A DNA stretch of 64,000 bases from Mycobacterium sp. 155. GTDB taxonomy: Bacteria > Actinomycetota > Actinomycetes > Mycobacteriales > Mycobacteriaceae. Below are positions 18,907-29,500 of this stretch, in pieces (positions within the stretch are counted from its first letter, which is position 1; each line of letters opens with the position of its first letter). The stretch is from assembly GCF_000373905.1 (NCBI RefSeq), contig NZ_KB892705.1, positions 2,063,014-2,127,013 on the forward strand, written 5' to 3'. The notes beneath the pieces are model-generated. The model saw nothing but the letters and a program-made list of their open reading frames with translations. It did not search any database and had not been told where the DNA came from. The translations under genes were made by a program, and so were the position numbers.

Positions 18907-20292
18907 ATGACTTTGACCGACGAGTCCACCCTGTTGCCCAACGGATTGACCGTGGAGGCGGCCCGCGCCGAGGCGGCGCGTACCTACGAACTCGACCGTG
19001 CGCACGTGTTCCACTCCTGGTCCGCGCAGGCCGAGATCACCCCAATGACGATCACCGCATCGCAGGGATCGTATGTCTGGGACGGCGACGGTAACCGATT
19101 GCTGGATTTCTCCTGCCAGCTGGTCAACACCAACATCGGTCATCAGCACCCCAAAGTCGTTGCCGCCATTGCCGAACAGGCCGCCAAGCTGTGCACCGTG
19201 GCCCCGCAGTACGCCAATGACGCGCGCTCGGAGGCAGCGCGGCTGATCGTCGAGCGCACACCGGGCGATCTGAACAAGATCTTCTTCACCAACGGCGGCG
19301 CCGACGCCATCGAGCACGCGGTGCGCATGGCCCGGTTGCACACCGGACGGCACAAGGTGCTCACTCGGTACCGCTCCTACCACGGTGGTACCGAGACCGC
19401 GATCAACATGACCGGCGACCCGCGCCGGTGGCCCAACGACCACGGCAACGCCGGCATCGTGCACTTCTTCGGACCGTTCCTCTACCGCTCGCGATTCCAC
19501 GCCGCCACCGAGGCCGAGGAAGCCGAGCGCGCGCTGGAGCACCTCGAGGAGACCATCCGTATGGAGGGTCCGTCGACCATCGCCGCCATCGTCTTGGAAT
19601 CCATCCCGGGTACCGCGGGCATCATGATCCCGCCGCCGGGATACATCGCCGGCGTCCGTGACATCTGCGACCGCTACGGCATCATGTATATCGCCGACGA
19701 GGTGATGGCAGGCTTCGGACGCAGCGGAAAGTGGTTCTCCATCAACCATTTCGACGTGGTACCAGACCTGCTCACCTTCGCCAAGGGCGTCAACTCCGGG
19801 TACGTACCGCTCGGCGGCGTCGCGATCAGCCCGGCGATCGCCGAGACCTTCGCCCACCGCGCCTACCCCGGCGGACTGACCTACTCGGGTCATCCGCTGG
19901 CCACCGCGGCCGCCATCGCCACCATCAATGCGATGGAGGAGGAAAGCATGGTCGACAACGCCGCAGCCATCGGCGCCGAGGTGATCGCGCCCGGCCTGGC
20001 CGAGCTGGCCGCCAAGCACCGCAGCATCGGTGAGGTCCGCGGTGCCGGTGTGTTCTGGGCCGTCGAGCTCGTCGCCGACCGGCAGACCCGTGAACCGCTG
20101 GCACCCTACGGCGGTTCCAGCCCGGCGATGAACGCGGTGATCGCGGCGTGCAAGACCAACGGCCTGCTGCCGTTCGCCAACTTCAACCGGATCCACGTCG
20201 TGCCGCCGTGCAATGTCACGGCCGACGAGACGCGCAAGGGCCTGGCGATCCTCGACAAGGCGTTCGACGTCGCCGACGAATACACCCGCTGA
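18907..20292 (+). CDS. Class III PLP-dependent aminotransferase
   Basis: A 461-residue omega-type aminotransferase. Family landmarks are GSYVWDGDGNRLLDFSCQLVNTN, FFTNGGADAIEHAVRMAR, YIADEVMAGFGRSGKW (PLP Asp) and LTFAKGVNSGYVPLGG (the Lys that forms the aldimine). Relatives use beta-alanine, GABA, taurine or similar amines. The adjacent broken mmsA suggests the locus once formed a beta-alanine/valine-type degradation pair, producing malonate or methylmalonate semialdehyde (inference). The ATG at 18907 gives the expected N-terminus. Confidence 0.9.
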   Translation: MTLTDESTLLPNGLTVEAARAEAARTYELDRAHVFHSWSAQAEITPMTITASQGSYVWDGDGNRLLDFSCQLVNTNIGHQHPKVVAAIAEQAAKLCTVAPQYANDARSEAARLIVERTPGDLNKIFFTNGGADAIEHAVRMARLHTGRHKVLTRYRSYHGGTETAINMTGDPRRWPNDHGNAGIVHFFGPFLYRSRFHAATEAEEAERALEHLEETIRMEGPSTIAAIVLESIPGTAGIMIPPPGYIAGVRDICDRYGIMYIADEVMAGFGRSGKWFSINHFDVVPDLLTFAKGVNSGYVPLGGVAISPAIAETFAHRAYPGGLTYSGHPLATAAAIATINAMEEESMVDNAAAIGAEVIAPGLAELAAKHRSIGEVRGAGVFWAVELVADRQTREPLAPYGGSSPAMNAVIAACKTNGLLPFANFNRIHVVPPCNVTADETRKGLAILDKAFDVADEYTR

Positions 20293-20449
20293 CTTCCCGT
20301 CCGACACCCGGCCGCGCGTTGTCGCACTGGCCGTCCAGGGTGGCCATCGCCCTATCCTTGGGCTGTCAGGCCAGGACCGGGTGTCCGATTGTGACGCCTG
20401 TGGATGTGTTGAAGTGCCATATCCGAGCCGGCTTGGCACACTTATCCCC

Positions 20450-21223
20450 GTGCGTTCACATGCCCAGTGCTGGCTTACCGATATGGATGGCGTCCTCGTG
20501 CACGAAGACGCTGCGATTCCCGGCGCCGTCGAGTTTCTGCAGACGTTGGCCGACAAGGAACGACCGTTCCTGGTTCTGACCAACAACTCGGTCTTCACGC
20601 CGCGAGATCTGGCGGCCCGGCTGCTGCACTCGGGCTTGTCGATACCCGAGTCCGCCATCTGGACGTCCGCGTTGGCGACGGCAGCGTTCCTCGACGATCA
20701 ATTGCCCGGTGGGTCCGCCTACGTCATCGGCGAGGCCGGGCTCACCACCGCGCTGCACGAGGTCGGCTACACCCTCACAGATACCGATCCCGACTTCGTG
20801 GTGCTGGGCGAAACCCGCACCTATTCGTTCGAGGCGATCACTAAGGCGATCCGGCTGGTCATCGGTGGCGCCCGGTTCATCGCCACCAACCCCGATGTCA
20901 CCGGCCCGTCTGCGGAAGGCCCGCTGCCGGCGACGGGGTCGGTGGCAGCGATGATCACCAAGGCGACCGGCCGCGAGCCCTACTTCGTCGGCAAGCCCAA
21001 TCCGATGATGTTCCGCAGCGCGCTCAACCGGATCGAGGCGCATTCGGAGAACACCGTGATGGTGGGGGACCGGATGGATACCGACGTGGTGGCCGGTATC
21101 GAGGCCGGGCTCGACACCATTCTGGTGTTGACCGGTTCCACCCAGGTGGACGATATCCAGCGTTATCCATTCCGGCCCAGTCGTGTGCTGCCGTCGATCG
21201 CCGAGGCGATCAGCCTTATCTGA
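20450..21223 (+). CDS. HAD-IIA family phosphatase (NagD-like)
   Basis: A 257-residue HAD hydrolase. Motif I is CWLTDMDGVLVHE (nucleophile Asp), motif II is LTNNS, and the C-terminal motif is MVGDRMDTDVVAGIEAG. The C2-type cap between them and the overall length fit NagD/p-nitrophenylphosphatase-like enzymes that dephosphorylate nucleotides or sugar phosphates. The GTG at 20450 starts right before the conserved Asp. Nothing is visible in the 157-nt gap before it. Confidence 0.88.
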   Translation: MRSHAQCWLTDMDGVLVHEDAAIPGAVEFLQTLADKERPFLVLTNNSVFTPRDLAARLLHSGLSIPESAIWTSALATAAFLDDQLPGGSAYVIGEAGLTTALHEVGYTLTDTDPDFVVLGETRTYSFEAITKAIRLVIGGARFIATNPDVTGPSAEGPLPATGSVAAMITKATGREPYFVGKPNPMMFRSALNRIEAHSENTVMVGDRMDTDVVAGIEAGLDTILVLTGSTQVDDIQRYPFRPSRVLPSIAEAISLI

Positions 21224-21267
21224 ACCGGTCCGCCGCGGCCGGGCCACATCGCGTTCAGGAGGTCGGG

Positions 21268-23403
21268 GTGGCTGAGCCCATCGACGAGTATTTCACCGCC
21301 ACCGTTTCGGGCTGGCCCGATATCGAGGCCACCGAGACCGGTTGCGGGCTGACAGTGCCGAATGCGTTGGCGCTCTTCGATGCTCAGCTGGCCAGCCGGC
21401 ACCTTGACCTGGCGGCCCGCTGGTTGCGGTCGCAGGGCAAGGGGTTTTACACCATCGGCTCGTCCGGGCATGAAGGCAACGCCGCCGTCGCCGCCGCACT
21501 ACGGCCCACCGACCCGGCCCTGCTGCACTACCGGTCAGGCGGTTTCTATCTGGCCCGGGCCGCGCAGGTGGGCGGATCGGATCCGGTGCGCGATGTGCTG
21601 CTCGGCCTGGTTGCGGCGACTGAGGAGCCGATCTCGGGCGGACGGCACAAGGTGTTCGGCCGCTACGACTTGAACATCATTCCGCAGACCTCCACCATCG
21701 CCTCGCACCTGCCGCGCGCGGTCGGGGTGGCGTTCTCGATCGCCCGGGCCCGCAAGCTCGGCGTGGCCTGTCCGTGGCCGGAGGATGCGGTGACGGTGTG
21801 CAGTTTCGGTGACGCGTCGGCCAACCACTCGACCGCCGTCGGTGCGATCAACGCTGCGCTGCACGCGTCCTATCGAGGACTGCCGATGCCGCTGCTGTTC
21901 GTGTGCGAGGACAACGGAATTGGGATCAGCACACCGACGCCGCGCGGCTGGGTGGAACACACCTACGGGCACCGCGAAGGACTGCAATACTTCGCCGCCG
22001 ACGGTTGCGACCTGGCCGACGCATACGGCACCGCGGCCGCCGCTGCCGACTGGGTGCGCAGCCAACGCCGGCCGGCCTTTCTGCACCTGAGCACCGTGCG
22101 GCTGATGGGGCATGCCGGCTCCGATTACGAGCCCGGGTATCGTCGGCCCGCTGCGATCAGCGCGGACTTCGACCGAGACCCGGTGCTGAGGACGGCCGAA
22201 CTCCTTGTGGCGCAGGGGATCCTGACACCGGATCAGGTGCTGGAGCGGTACGAGACCACGCGCACCGAGGTGGTCGAACTGGCCGGGGAGCTCGCCGAAT
22301 ATCCTCAGCTCGATTCCGTGGACGCGGTGACCCGGCCGCTGGCCGATGTCATCGAGGCGGCGCGCGCGGTGTCGGTCACGCCGCCAGGAGGCGAGCCGAA
22401 TCTGACTGTGGCCCTTGCTATCAACCGCGCGCTGCACGATGTGCTGGCAGCCCATCCCGAGGCCCTCGTGTTTGGCGAGGACGTCGCACGCAAAGGCGGG
22501 GTGTACGGAGTGACGCGCGGTCTGCAGGCCGCCGCGGGCCCGGCCCGAGTGTTCGACACCCTGTTGGACGAACAGACCATTCTTGGGCTGGCTCTCGGCG
22601 CGGGGATATCTGGCCTGCTGCCGATCCCGGAGATTCAGTACCTGGCTTATCTGCACAACGCGGCTGATCAGATCCGCGGTGAGGGTGCCACGCTGCAGTT
22701 CTTCTCCAATCGGCAGTACCGCAATCCGATGGTGGTGCGTATCGCGGGCTACGGCTATCAGAAGGGGTTCGGCGGGCACTTCCACAACGACAACTCAGTT
22801 GCCGCGATCCGCGATATCCCCGGTGTGGTGATCGCGTCGCCGGCGCGCCCCGACGACGCCGCGGCCATGCTGCACACGTGCGTTGGTATCGCGAAAACCA
22901 GTGGGGCGGTTTGCGTTTACCTTGAGCCCATCGCGCTGTATCACACTCGGGACCTGTACGCCGACGGCGACGGCGAATGGTTGTCCGACTATCCGGCGCA
23001 ACCGGTCGGGCTCGGCCGGGCCCGCACCTACGGCGAGGGAACCGACCTGACGATGCTCACCTTCGGCAACGGGCTGAGAATGAGCCTGCGCGTCGCCCGG
23101 CGCCTGGCCGGCCTCGGCGTGAACGCCCGCGTGGTCGACCTGCGCTGGCTGGCCCCGCTGCCTATCGAGGACATGCTCGCCGAATCCGACGCGACAGGTC
23201 GCGTGCTCATCGTCGACGAGACCCGCCGGACCGGCGGCGTCGGGGAGGGCGTGCTGGCCGAGCTGCTGGCTCACGGTTATTCCGGGCAGGTGGCGCGAGT
23301 AACCAGCAGCGACAGCTTCATCCCGCTGGGCGACGCCGCGCTGCAGGTACTGCTCTCCGAGGACACCATCGAGGCCGCGGCGGTGACTCTCGCCGGACGC
23401 TAG
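21268..23403 (+). CDS. Fused E1 alpha-beta 2-oxoacid dehydrogenase (thiamine-diphosphate dependent)
   Basis: A 711-residue protein in which the alpha and beta subunits of a branched-chain-type 2-oxoacid dehydrogenase E1 are joined. The alpha half (about 1-330) carries the ThDP motif GDASANHSTAVGAIN...ENDNGI-like (CEDNGIGIS). The beta half (about 370-711) carries VFGEDVARKGGVYGVTRGL, ALGAGISGLLPIPEIQYL and a C-terminal transketolase domain (VVDLRWLAPLP, VDETRRTGGVGE). Usually the subunits are separate genes followed by E2 and E3; neither lies nearby, so it must borrow partners or act alone. The GTG start has an AGGAGG just upstream. Confidence 0.9.
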   Translation: MAEPIDEYFTATVSGWPDIEATETGCGLTVPNALALFDAQLASRHLDLAARWLRSQGKGFYTIGSSGHEGNAAVAAALRPTDPALLHYRSGGFYLARAAQVGGSDPVRDVLLGLVAATEEPISGGRHKVFGRYDLNIIPQTSTIASHLPRAVGVAFSIARARKLGVACPWPEDAVTVCSFGDASANHSTAVGAINAALHASYRGLPMPLLFVCEDNGIGISTPTPRGWVEHTYGHREGLQYFAADGCDLADAYGTAAAAADWVRSQRRPAFLHLSTVRLMGHAGSDYEPGYRRPAAISADFDRDPVLRTAELLVAQGILTPDQVLERYETTRTEVVELAGELAEYPQLDSVDAVTRPLADVIEAARAVSVTPPGGEPNLTVALAINRALHDVLAAHPEALVFGEDVARKGGVYGVTRGLQAAAGPARVFDTLLDEQTILGLALGAGISGLLPIPEIQYLAYLHNAADQIRGEGATLQFFSNRQYRNPMVVRIAGYGYQKGFGGHFHNDNSVAAIRDIPGVVIASPARPDDAAAMLHTCVGIAKTSGAVCVYLEPIALYHTRDLYADGDGEWLSDYPAQPVGLGRARTYGEGTDLTMLTFGNGLRMSLRVARRLAGLGVNARVVDLRWLAPLPIEDMLAESDATGRVLIVDETRRTGGVGEGVLAELLAHGYSGQVARVTSSDSFIPLGDAALQVLLSEDTIEAAAVTLAGR

Positions 23404-23490
23404 CGGCCCGGCCTGTGGACGAAGTGCGGATTGGGGATAACCGGCCGCGGGTGAGTGAGTTTTGTCGGACCCGGGTCGCACGGTGTGGGC

Positions 23491-23859
23491 ATGACTTCAA
23501 TGACTCGGACCGAGATCGGCGCGCTGGGTGAGCAATTAGCCGTTGAGCATCTGACAACTGCCGGGCTGCGGGTCTTGGTTCGCAATTGGCGGTGTCGATA
23601 CGGCGAACTCGATGTGATCGTTGAGGATCCGGTCAGGCGCGCCGTGGTGTTCGTCGAGGTGAAGACCCGCACCGGGGATGGTTTCGGCGGACTGGCCGAG
23701 GCGGTGACGGCACAGAAGGTCCGCCGTATCCGCCGCCTGGCCGCGTTGTGGCTTGCCGAACAGGACGTCCGATGGGCAGAGGTCCGTATTGACGTGATCG
23801 GTGTGCGCATCGGCCGGCACCGAGAACCGGAGATCGTGCATCTGCAGGGGGTGGGTTGA
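23491..23859 (+). CDS. YraN/UPF0102 family nuclease-like protein
   Basis: A 122-residue protein with the restriction-endonuclease-like fold of UPF0102. The active-site pattern is seen in GELDVIV (Asp) and VVFVEVKTRTGDG (Glu-x-Lys). It corresponds to Rv2898c and leads directly into comM. Start at 23491 (MTSMTRTEIG) is chosen by family length; GTG two codons earlier is possible. Its biological role is not established. It is conserved beside DNA-processing genes. Confidence 0.9.
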   Translation: MTSMTRTEIGALGEQLAVEHLTTAGLRVLVRNWRCRYGELDVIVEDPVRRAVVFVEVKTRTGDGFGGLAEAVTAQKVRRIRRLAALWLAEQDVRWAEVRIDVIGVRIGRHREPEIVHLQGVG

Positions 23860-23860
23860 A

Positions 23861-25372
23861 ATGGGTTTGGGTAGAGCTTATTCGGTGGCAGTGCGCGGTC
23901 TGGACGGCGTGATCGTGGAGATCGAGGCTGATATCACCTCCGGTCTACCCGGCGTGCATTTGGTCGGGCTACCCGATGCCGCTTTGCAGGAGTCGCGCGA
24001 CCGAGTGCGCGCGGCCATCACCAATTGTGGCCACAGCTGGCCGATGTCACGACTTACCTTGGCGCTCTCGCCGGCCACGTTGCGCAAGGTCGGCTCGGCC
24101 TATGACTTAGCCTTGGCCAGCGCGGTGCTCTCGGCGCACACCAAGACCGCCTGGGCGCGGTTGGAGAAGACGGTGCTGCTGGGAGAGCTGGCACTCGACG
24201 GCAGGGTACGTCCGATTCACGGTGTCTTGCCCGCGGTGCTCGCAGCCAAGCAGGAGGGGTGGCCGACAGTGGTGGTGCCTGTCGACAACCTCGCAGAGGC
24301 CAGCCTGGTCGATGGAGTCGAGCTGTGGGGTGCGCACAGCCTGGGTCAGTTGACGGCATGGTTCGAGAACAAGGCTGAATTGGAGAGTCGGGTCACCGCG
24401 GGGAAACGAGTTGTTGAACCAGCCGCTGACCTGGCCGACATCGTCGGTCAAGCGCAAGCCCGCTATGCCGTCGAGGTCGCCGCGGCAGGCGCACACCATT
24501 TGATGCTCACCGGACCGCCAGGCATCGGTAAAACCATGTTGGCACAACGGCTTCCCGGTCTGCTGCCGGCGCTGTCGCACGGCGAATCACTTGAGGTGAC
24601 CGCGGTTCATTCCGTCGCCGGGTTGCTGGCCGGTGACACCCCGCTGATCACGCAGCCGCCGTTCGTCGCGCCGCACCACACGTCGAGTGTCGCTGCCCTC
24701 GTCGGCGGTGGCAGTGGATTGGCGCGCCCCGGTGCCGTCAGCCGCGCCCACCGCGGTGTGCTGTTCCTCGACGAATTCGCCGAGATGGGCAGCAGCGCAC
24801 TCGAAGCATTGCGAACACCGTTGGAGGACGGCGAGATCAGGCTGGCCCGGCGTGACGGGGTCGCTTGTTATCCGGCCCGCTTCCAGCTGGTCTTGGCCGC
24901 CAACCCATGTCCTTGCGCACCGCCCAACCCCGCCGACTGTATCTGCTCGGCACAGGCCCGGCTGCGATATCGGGGCAAGCTGTCCGGGCCTCTGGTGGAC
25001 CGGGTGGATCTGCGGGTCGAGCTTCACCCCGTCAGCGCAGGTGCCTTCGTACCGGACGCAGGGGAGTCCAGCGCCACGGTGCGCCAACGGGTTGCGGCTG
25101 CGCGGCTCGCCGCGGAGGAACGGTGGCGGCCCCACGGTATCCGGACCAACGCCGAGGTAAGCGGGCCACTGCTGCGGCGGGAGTTCAGGTTGTCCAGGGC
25201 CACGATGGCGCCACTGCAGAACTCGCTGGACCGTGGCGTGATCAGCATGCGAGGCGCGGACCGGTGTTTGCGGGTGGCGTGGACGTTGGCCGATCTGGCC
25301 GGGCGCACTTCGCCCGCGGCCGCAGAGGTGTCCACCGCATTGAGTTTCCGCCAATCCGGAGGTGTGCGATGA
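23861..25372 (+). CDS. YifB/ComM-like AAA+ Mg-chelatase family ATPase
   Basis: A 503-residue ATPase. The N-terminal ChlI-like domain (SGLPGVHLVGLPDAALQESRDRV) is followed by the AAA+ core with Walker A GPPGIGKTMLA and Walker B GVLFLDEF. A zinc-like Cys cluster (NPCPCAPPNPADCIC) and the C-terminal helical domain come after. ComM is a branch-migration helicase in Gram-negative transformation; the mycobacterial role is inferred. It starts 1 nt after yraN and overlaps dprA by 4 nt, so the three are translationally coupled. Confidence 0.93.
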   Translation: MGLGRAYSVAVRGLDGVIVEIEADITSGLPGVHLVGLPDAALQESRDRVRAAITNCGHSWPMSRLTLALSPATLRKVGSAYDLALASAVLSAHTKTAWARLEKTVLLGELALDGRVRPIHGVLPAVLAAKQEGWPTVVVPVDNLAEASLVDGVELWGAHSLGQLTAWFENKAELESRVTAGKRVVEPAADLADIVGQAQARYAVEVAAAGAHHLMLTGPPGIGKTMLAQRLPGLLPALSHGESLEVTAVHSVAGLLAGDTPLITQPPFVAPHHTSSVAALVGGGSGLARPGAVSRAHRGVLFLDEFAEMGSSALEALRTPLEDGEIRLARRDGVACYPARFQLVLAANPCPCAPPNPADCICSAQARLRYRGKLSGPLVDRVDLRVELHPVSAGAFVPDAGESSATVRQRVAAARLAAEERWRPHGIRTNAEVSGPLLRREFRLSRATMAPLQNSLDRGVISMRGADRCLRVAWTLADLAGRTSPAAAEVSTALSFRQSGGVR

Positions 25373-26490
25373 CCGAGGAAGAACGGCTGGCCTGGGCGTA
25401 TCTGTCACGTGTGGCCGAACCGCCCTGTCCTGAGCTGGCCGCGTTGGTGATGAAGTGTGGCCCGGTCGAGGCGGCTGAGAAGGTGAAAATGGGAGATGTC
25501 GGTACGAACCTGGCGCGCAGGACCGAGGCGCGCCGCGAGCTGGATTGTGCCGCAGCCGATCTCGATATTCTGGATCGAATGGGTGGCCGGCTGGTCACAC
25601 CCAATGACAGCGAATGGCCGCTGTTGTCGTTCGTGGCGTTCGGCGGAATGGACGACCGTCCGAACGGGCATCCGCCGTTGGTGTTGTGGGCGGCCGGACC
25701 GGTACGTCTCGACGACGCTGCCGCGCGGGCCGCGGCCGTCGTCGGTACCCGCGCCGCCACCGCCTACGGTGAGCACGTATCGGCAGAGCTGGCGGCAGGT
25801 CTGGTGGCACGGGACTTCGTGGTCGTCTCGGGCGGCGCCTACGGCATCGACGGAGCGGCGCATCGCGCCGCGCTGGCCTGTGAGGGGATCACCGTCGCGG
25901 TGGTGGCCGGCGGCATCGACAATCCTTATCCGGCCGGGCACAGCGCACTGTTCCGGCGGATTCGTGAGGACTGTCTGCTCATCAGCGAGTACCCGCCTGG
26001 TACTGCGCCGGGGCGGTTGCGCTTCCTCACCCGCAATCGCCTGGTGGCCGCGCTGTCGCAGGCGACCGTGGTCGTCGAGGCCGGTCTGCGCAGCGGCGCT
26101 GCCAATACCGCGTCGTGGGCCAAAGCTCTCGGGAGGCCGGTGTGTGCGGTACCGGGGCCGGTGACCTCGGCGACCTCCGCCGGCTGTCACGCGCTGCTGC
26201 AGGGTGACGTCCGACTGGTGACCCGCGCTGCCGATGTTGTCGAATTGGCCGGCCACATCGGCGAATTTGCCGCTGACGAGCCCCACCCGGTCGGGCCGCT
26301 TGACGCGCTCGGCCCGGATGAGAAACGGGTGTACGACGCGCTGCCCGCGCGTCGTGGTCACACTGTCGACGAAATCGCGGTGGCCGCCGGTATTCCGGCA
26401 CACGAGGTACTGGGCCCGCTGACCATGCTTGAGATCGCCGGGTTGGCGTCCGCGGAGGCCGGTTGTTGGCGCAGGCGCAGACGGCGTTAG
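25369..26490 (+). CDS. dprA: DNA-processing protein DprA
   Basis: A 373-residue DprA/Smf protein that loads RecA on incoming single-stranded DNA. The Rossmann core shows VVGTRAATAYG, VVSGGAYGIDGAAHRAAL, GGIDNPYP and TRNRLVAALSQATVVVEAG. A C-terminal winged helix (residues about 310-370) follows. Its ATG overlaps the comM stop (ATGA). It corresponds to Rv2896c. The next gene on the plus strand (siderophore-interacting protein) is almost 10 kb away because a minus-strand island is inserted here. Confidence 0.94.
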   Translation: MTEEERLAWAYLSRVAEPPCPELAALVMKCGPVEAAEKVKMGDVGTNLARRTEARRELDCAAADLDILDRMGGRLVTPNDSEWPLLSFVAFGGMDDRPNGHPPLVLWAAGPVRLDDAAARAAAVVGTRAATAYGEHVSAELAAGLVARDFVVVSGGAYGIDGAAHRAALACEGITVAVVAGGIDNPYPAGHSALFRRIREDCLLISEYPPGTAPGRLRFLTRNRLVAALSQATVVVEAGLRSGAANTASWAKALGRPVCAVPGPVTSATSAGCHALLQGDVRLVTRAADVVELAGHIGEFAADEPHPVGPLDALGPDEKRVYDALPARRGHTVDEIAVAAGIPAHEVLGPLTMLEIAGLASAEAGCWRRRRRR

Positions 26491-26540
26491 AACACTCCGG
26501 CGATGAGCGGTTGTATGTTCGGATCGTGAGGAGATGCCCT

Positions 26541-29500
26541 CTATGCCGCCTGTGTCAGCGCGCGAAGGGACCGCACGGCCACGGAGATGGCAGCCAGCGT
26601 CGGCCGCTGGTCGAGGCATATGTCGGCGATGGTCTTTTGGGTGCGAGCTGACAGGTGCGTGATATCGGCTCGCCATTGTTCGAAGATTGCTGCTGGTCCG
26701 TCGCCGCGGATCGTTGGCCGCGTTGCCGCAACCTTTCGTGTCAGTGCGCTCAGAACGGCGTAAAGATCCTCACGCTGAGCCGTGCGTGACAACCGGTCCC
26801 AGTGGCCGTGTCGGGGCAGCAGACTGACCCGTGTCAGGAGGTAGTCGACGCGAAACTGGTCGGAGACGTAGTGGTAGAGGTCAGCCACGTCGCCGGCGGC
26901 TACCTGCTGTTGATCGGCGATCTCGATGATGTCGAGTAGGACGTAGGAGTCGAGATATCCGGCTGCGATCCGTGCGAGCTCTGGGGTCGCTCCCATGGCT
27001 TCGAACGCGCTGACATTGCGCCGGAATCGATGTGCTTCTTCGCCGCACAGTCGGTCGGGCTCGCGGGGGAGCAGTTCGGTGATCTTGCTTTTGGTGTCGG
27101 TGATGATCGGGCCGAGTTGCAGACCGCTTGCGTGGCGGTTGAGGAACCACCGGGCGCCGCGATCGAGCAACCGCTGGCTCTCATGGCGTACCGAGGCCAG
27201 CAACAGGGTGGCGGCCTCACCGTTGTCGGCAGCTTTGAGCGTGGCGGTCAGGTCGCGGTGACCCAACACTTCGATGGCCGCCACATAGGCCTTCACTACG
27301 AGACTCACTGGTGCGCCGGTGTCCTCGGCTGCCCGGTATACGGCGGTGATTCCGGCACGGTTGACGACATCGTTGACGGTCGAGTTGATGACGATCTCGC
27401 GGTGTAGGGGATGAGCCGCGATGGCGGTGGGAAGCGCGGTTTGCAGCTGTGGTGGGAAGTATTCACGCAGGGTGGTACTGAACCACGGGTCGTCGGTGAA
27501 ACTGGTGTGCGCGAGCGTGTCTTTGAGTGCGTTTTTGGAACTGGCCATAAGGATGGCCAATTCCGGGCCCGCGAGTCCCTGTCCGGCGGCTTCGCGGGCT
27601 GCCAGTTCTGATTCGTCCGGCATGACGCTGCCGGCCAGATCGAGGTGTCCTGATTCAACGAGTGCCCTGATCAGCCGCCGGTGCGCCGGCAGGTTCTCGA
27701 CCGCTCGGTGCGCTTCCATGGCCAGCAGCACGTTTTGGTCGTAGTTGTGGCTGAGGACGGCATGCGCGACGTCGTCGGTCATGGAGTCCAGCAGGGCTGC
27801 TCGCTCGGTCTCTTGCCGAGCGAGCTCCTCGTGCCCGGAGGCCAACGCGATTTTGATGTTGACTTCATGGTCACTGGTGTCGACTCCGGCAGAGTTGTCG
27901 ACGGCGTCGGTGTTGAGGCGCACGCCGGCTCGGGCTGCCTGCACGCGTGCGGCCTGGGTGAGGCCGAGGTTGCCGCCTTCGCCGATCGCCTTGACGCGCA
28001 GCGTATTCGCGTCGATCCGGACAGCGTCGTTGGTGCGGTCACCGGCCTGGGCGTGCGTTTCGCTGGATGCCTTGACATAGGTGCCGATGCCACCGTTCCA
28101 CAACAGGTCGACGGGGCTGGCGAGGATGGCACGGATCAGCTCGTTCGGCGTCATCGTCCGGATGTGCGCATCCAGGCCCAGGACCGCAGCGACGGATTCG
28201 CTGATGGTCACCGATTTGGCAGTCCTGCTCACGACCATGCCGCCGGCGCTGATCAGTGTGGGATCGTAGTCGTCCCACGAGGATCGGGGCAGGGCAGCCA
28301 GGCGACGCCGCTCGGCCAGCGACACCGCCGGATCGGGGTCTGGATCCAAAAAGATGTGGCGGTGATCGAATGCCGCCACCAGCCGGGTGTGCTCGGACAG
28401 CAGCAGGCCGTTACCGAAGACGTCGCCGCTCATGTCGCCGATTCCGGCAACCGTGAAATCATCGGTGTGGGTGTTGATCCCGGCTTCCCGCAGATGTCGC
28501 TCAACCGATACCCAGGCGCCACGCGCGGTGATACCCATGGCTTTGTGGTCGTAACCTTGTGATCCGCCTGAGGCGAACGCGTCGCCCAGCCAGAAGCCAT
28601 AGCTGTGTGCGATGGCGTTGGCCTCGTCGGAAAAGGTGGCAGTGCCCTTGTCCGCAGCCACAACCAGGTAGGGATCGTCGTCGTCGTGCCGGACCACGCC
28701 GGGCGGGGCAACAATGCCGTCGGCGCCTCGATTGTCGGTGATGTCGAGCAGGCCGGCGATGAATTCCCGGTAGGCGCTGAGGCCTTCGTGAAGCCAAGCT
28801 TCCCTTTTGGTCGGATCGACCGCCCGTTTCGGTAGATACGCGCCTTTGGCCCCGGTCGGAACGATTACCGAATTCTTGGCGACCTGGGCCTTGGTGAGGG
28901 CGAGGGCTTCGGTGCGGAAATCTTCGCGCCGGTCGCTCCAGCGGATGCCGCCGCGAGCGACTTTCCCGAACCTCATGTGCACACCCTCGATGATCGGGCT
29001 GTACACCCAGATCTCGGCGGTGGGCGCGGGCTGCGGGGCGAAGGGCAGGAGAGCCGGTTCGACCTTGAAGCTCAGTCGTTGCCGGGGTGTGCCGTTCTCG
29101 TCTTGATAAGCGCTGGTGCGAACCGTCGTTTCGATGATGCTCAGCATCGACCGAAGAATCCGCTCTTCGTCGAGGCTCGCCACCGTATCGAGCTGCTCGA
29201 CGAATTGTTCGGCCAACTGCGCCTGGGCGGTCTCTCGTTGAGCGCATGCCGCGCCGTCATGACGATGCGGGTCGAACCGCTCTTCGAAGATCTGCACCGC
29301 CAGTGAGGCAAGCCGCGGGTGGGCGGCGACGACCTCACATATGTAGGGCAGCGAGAATGCCGTCTGGGTCTGACGGAGATACGCGGCAATAGCGCGCAAC
29401 CACACCACTTTTCGCCAGGACAGGCCGGCGGTGAGAACGAGACTGTTGAGCCGGTCGGACTCGGTCTGTCCGGTCCACACGGCATGCACCGCCTCCACGA

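Noticed and set aside
18763..20658. A 631-codon minus-strand frame
   Set aside because: It is opposite the aminotransferase, whose motifs are clear; its translation is low-complexity Arg/Gly/Val without domains.
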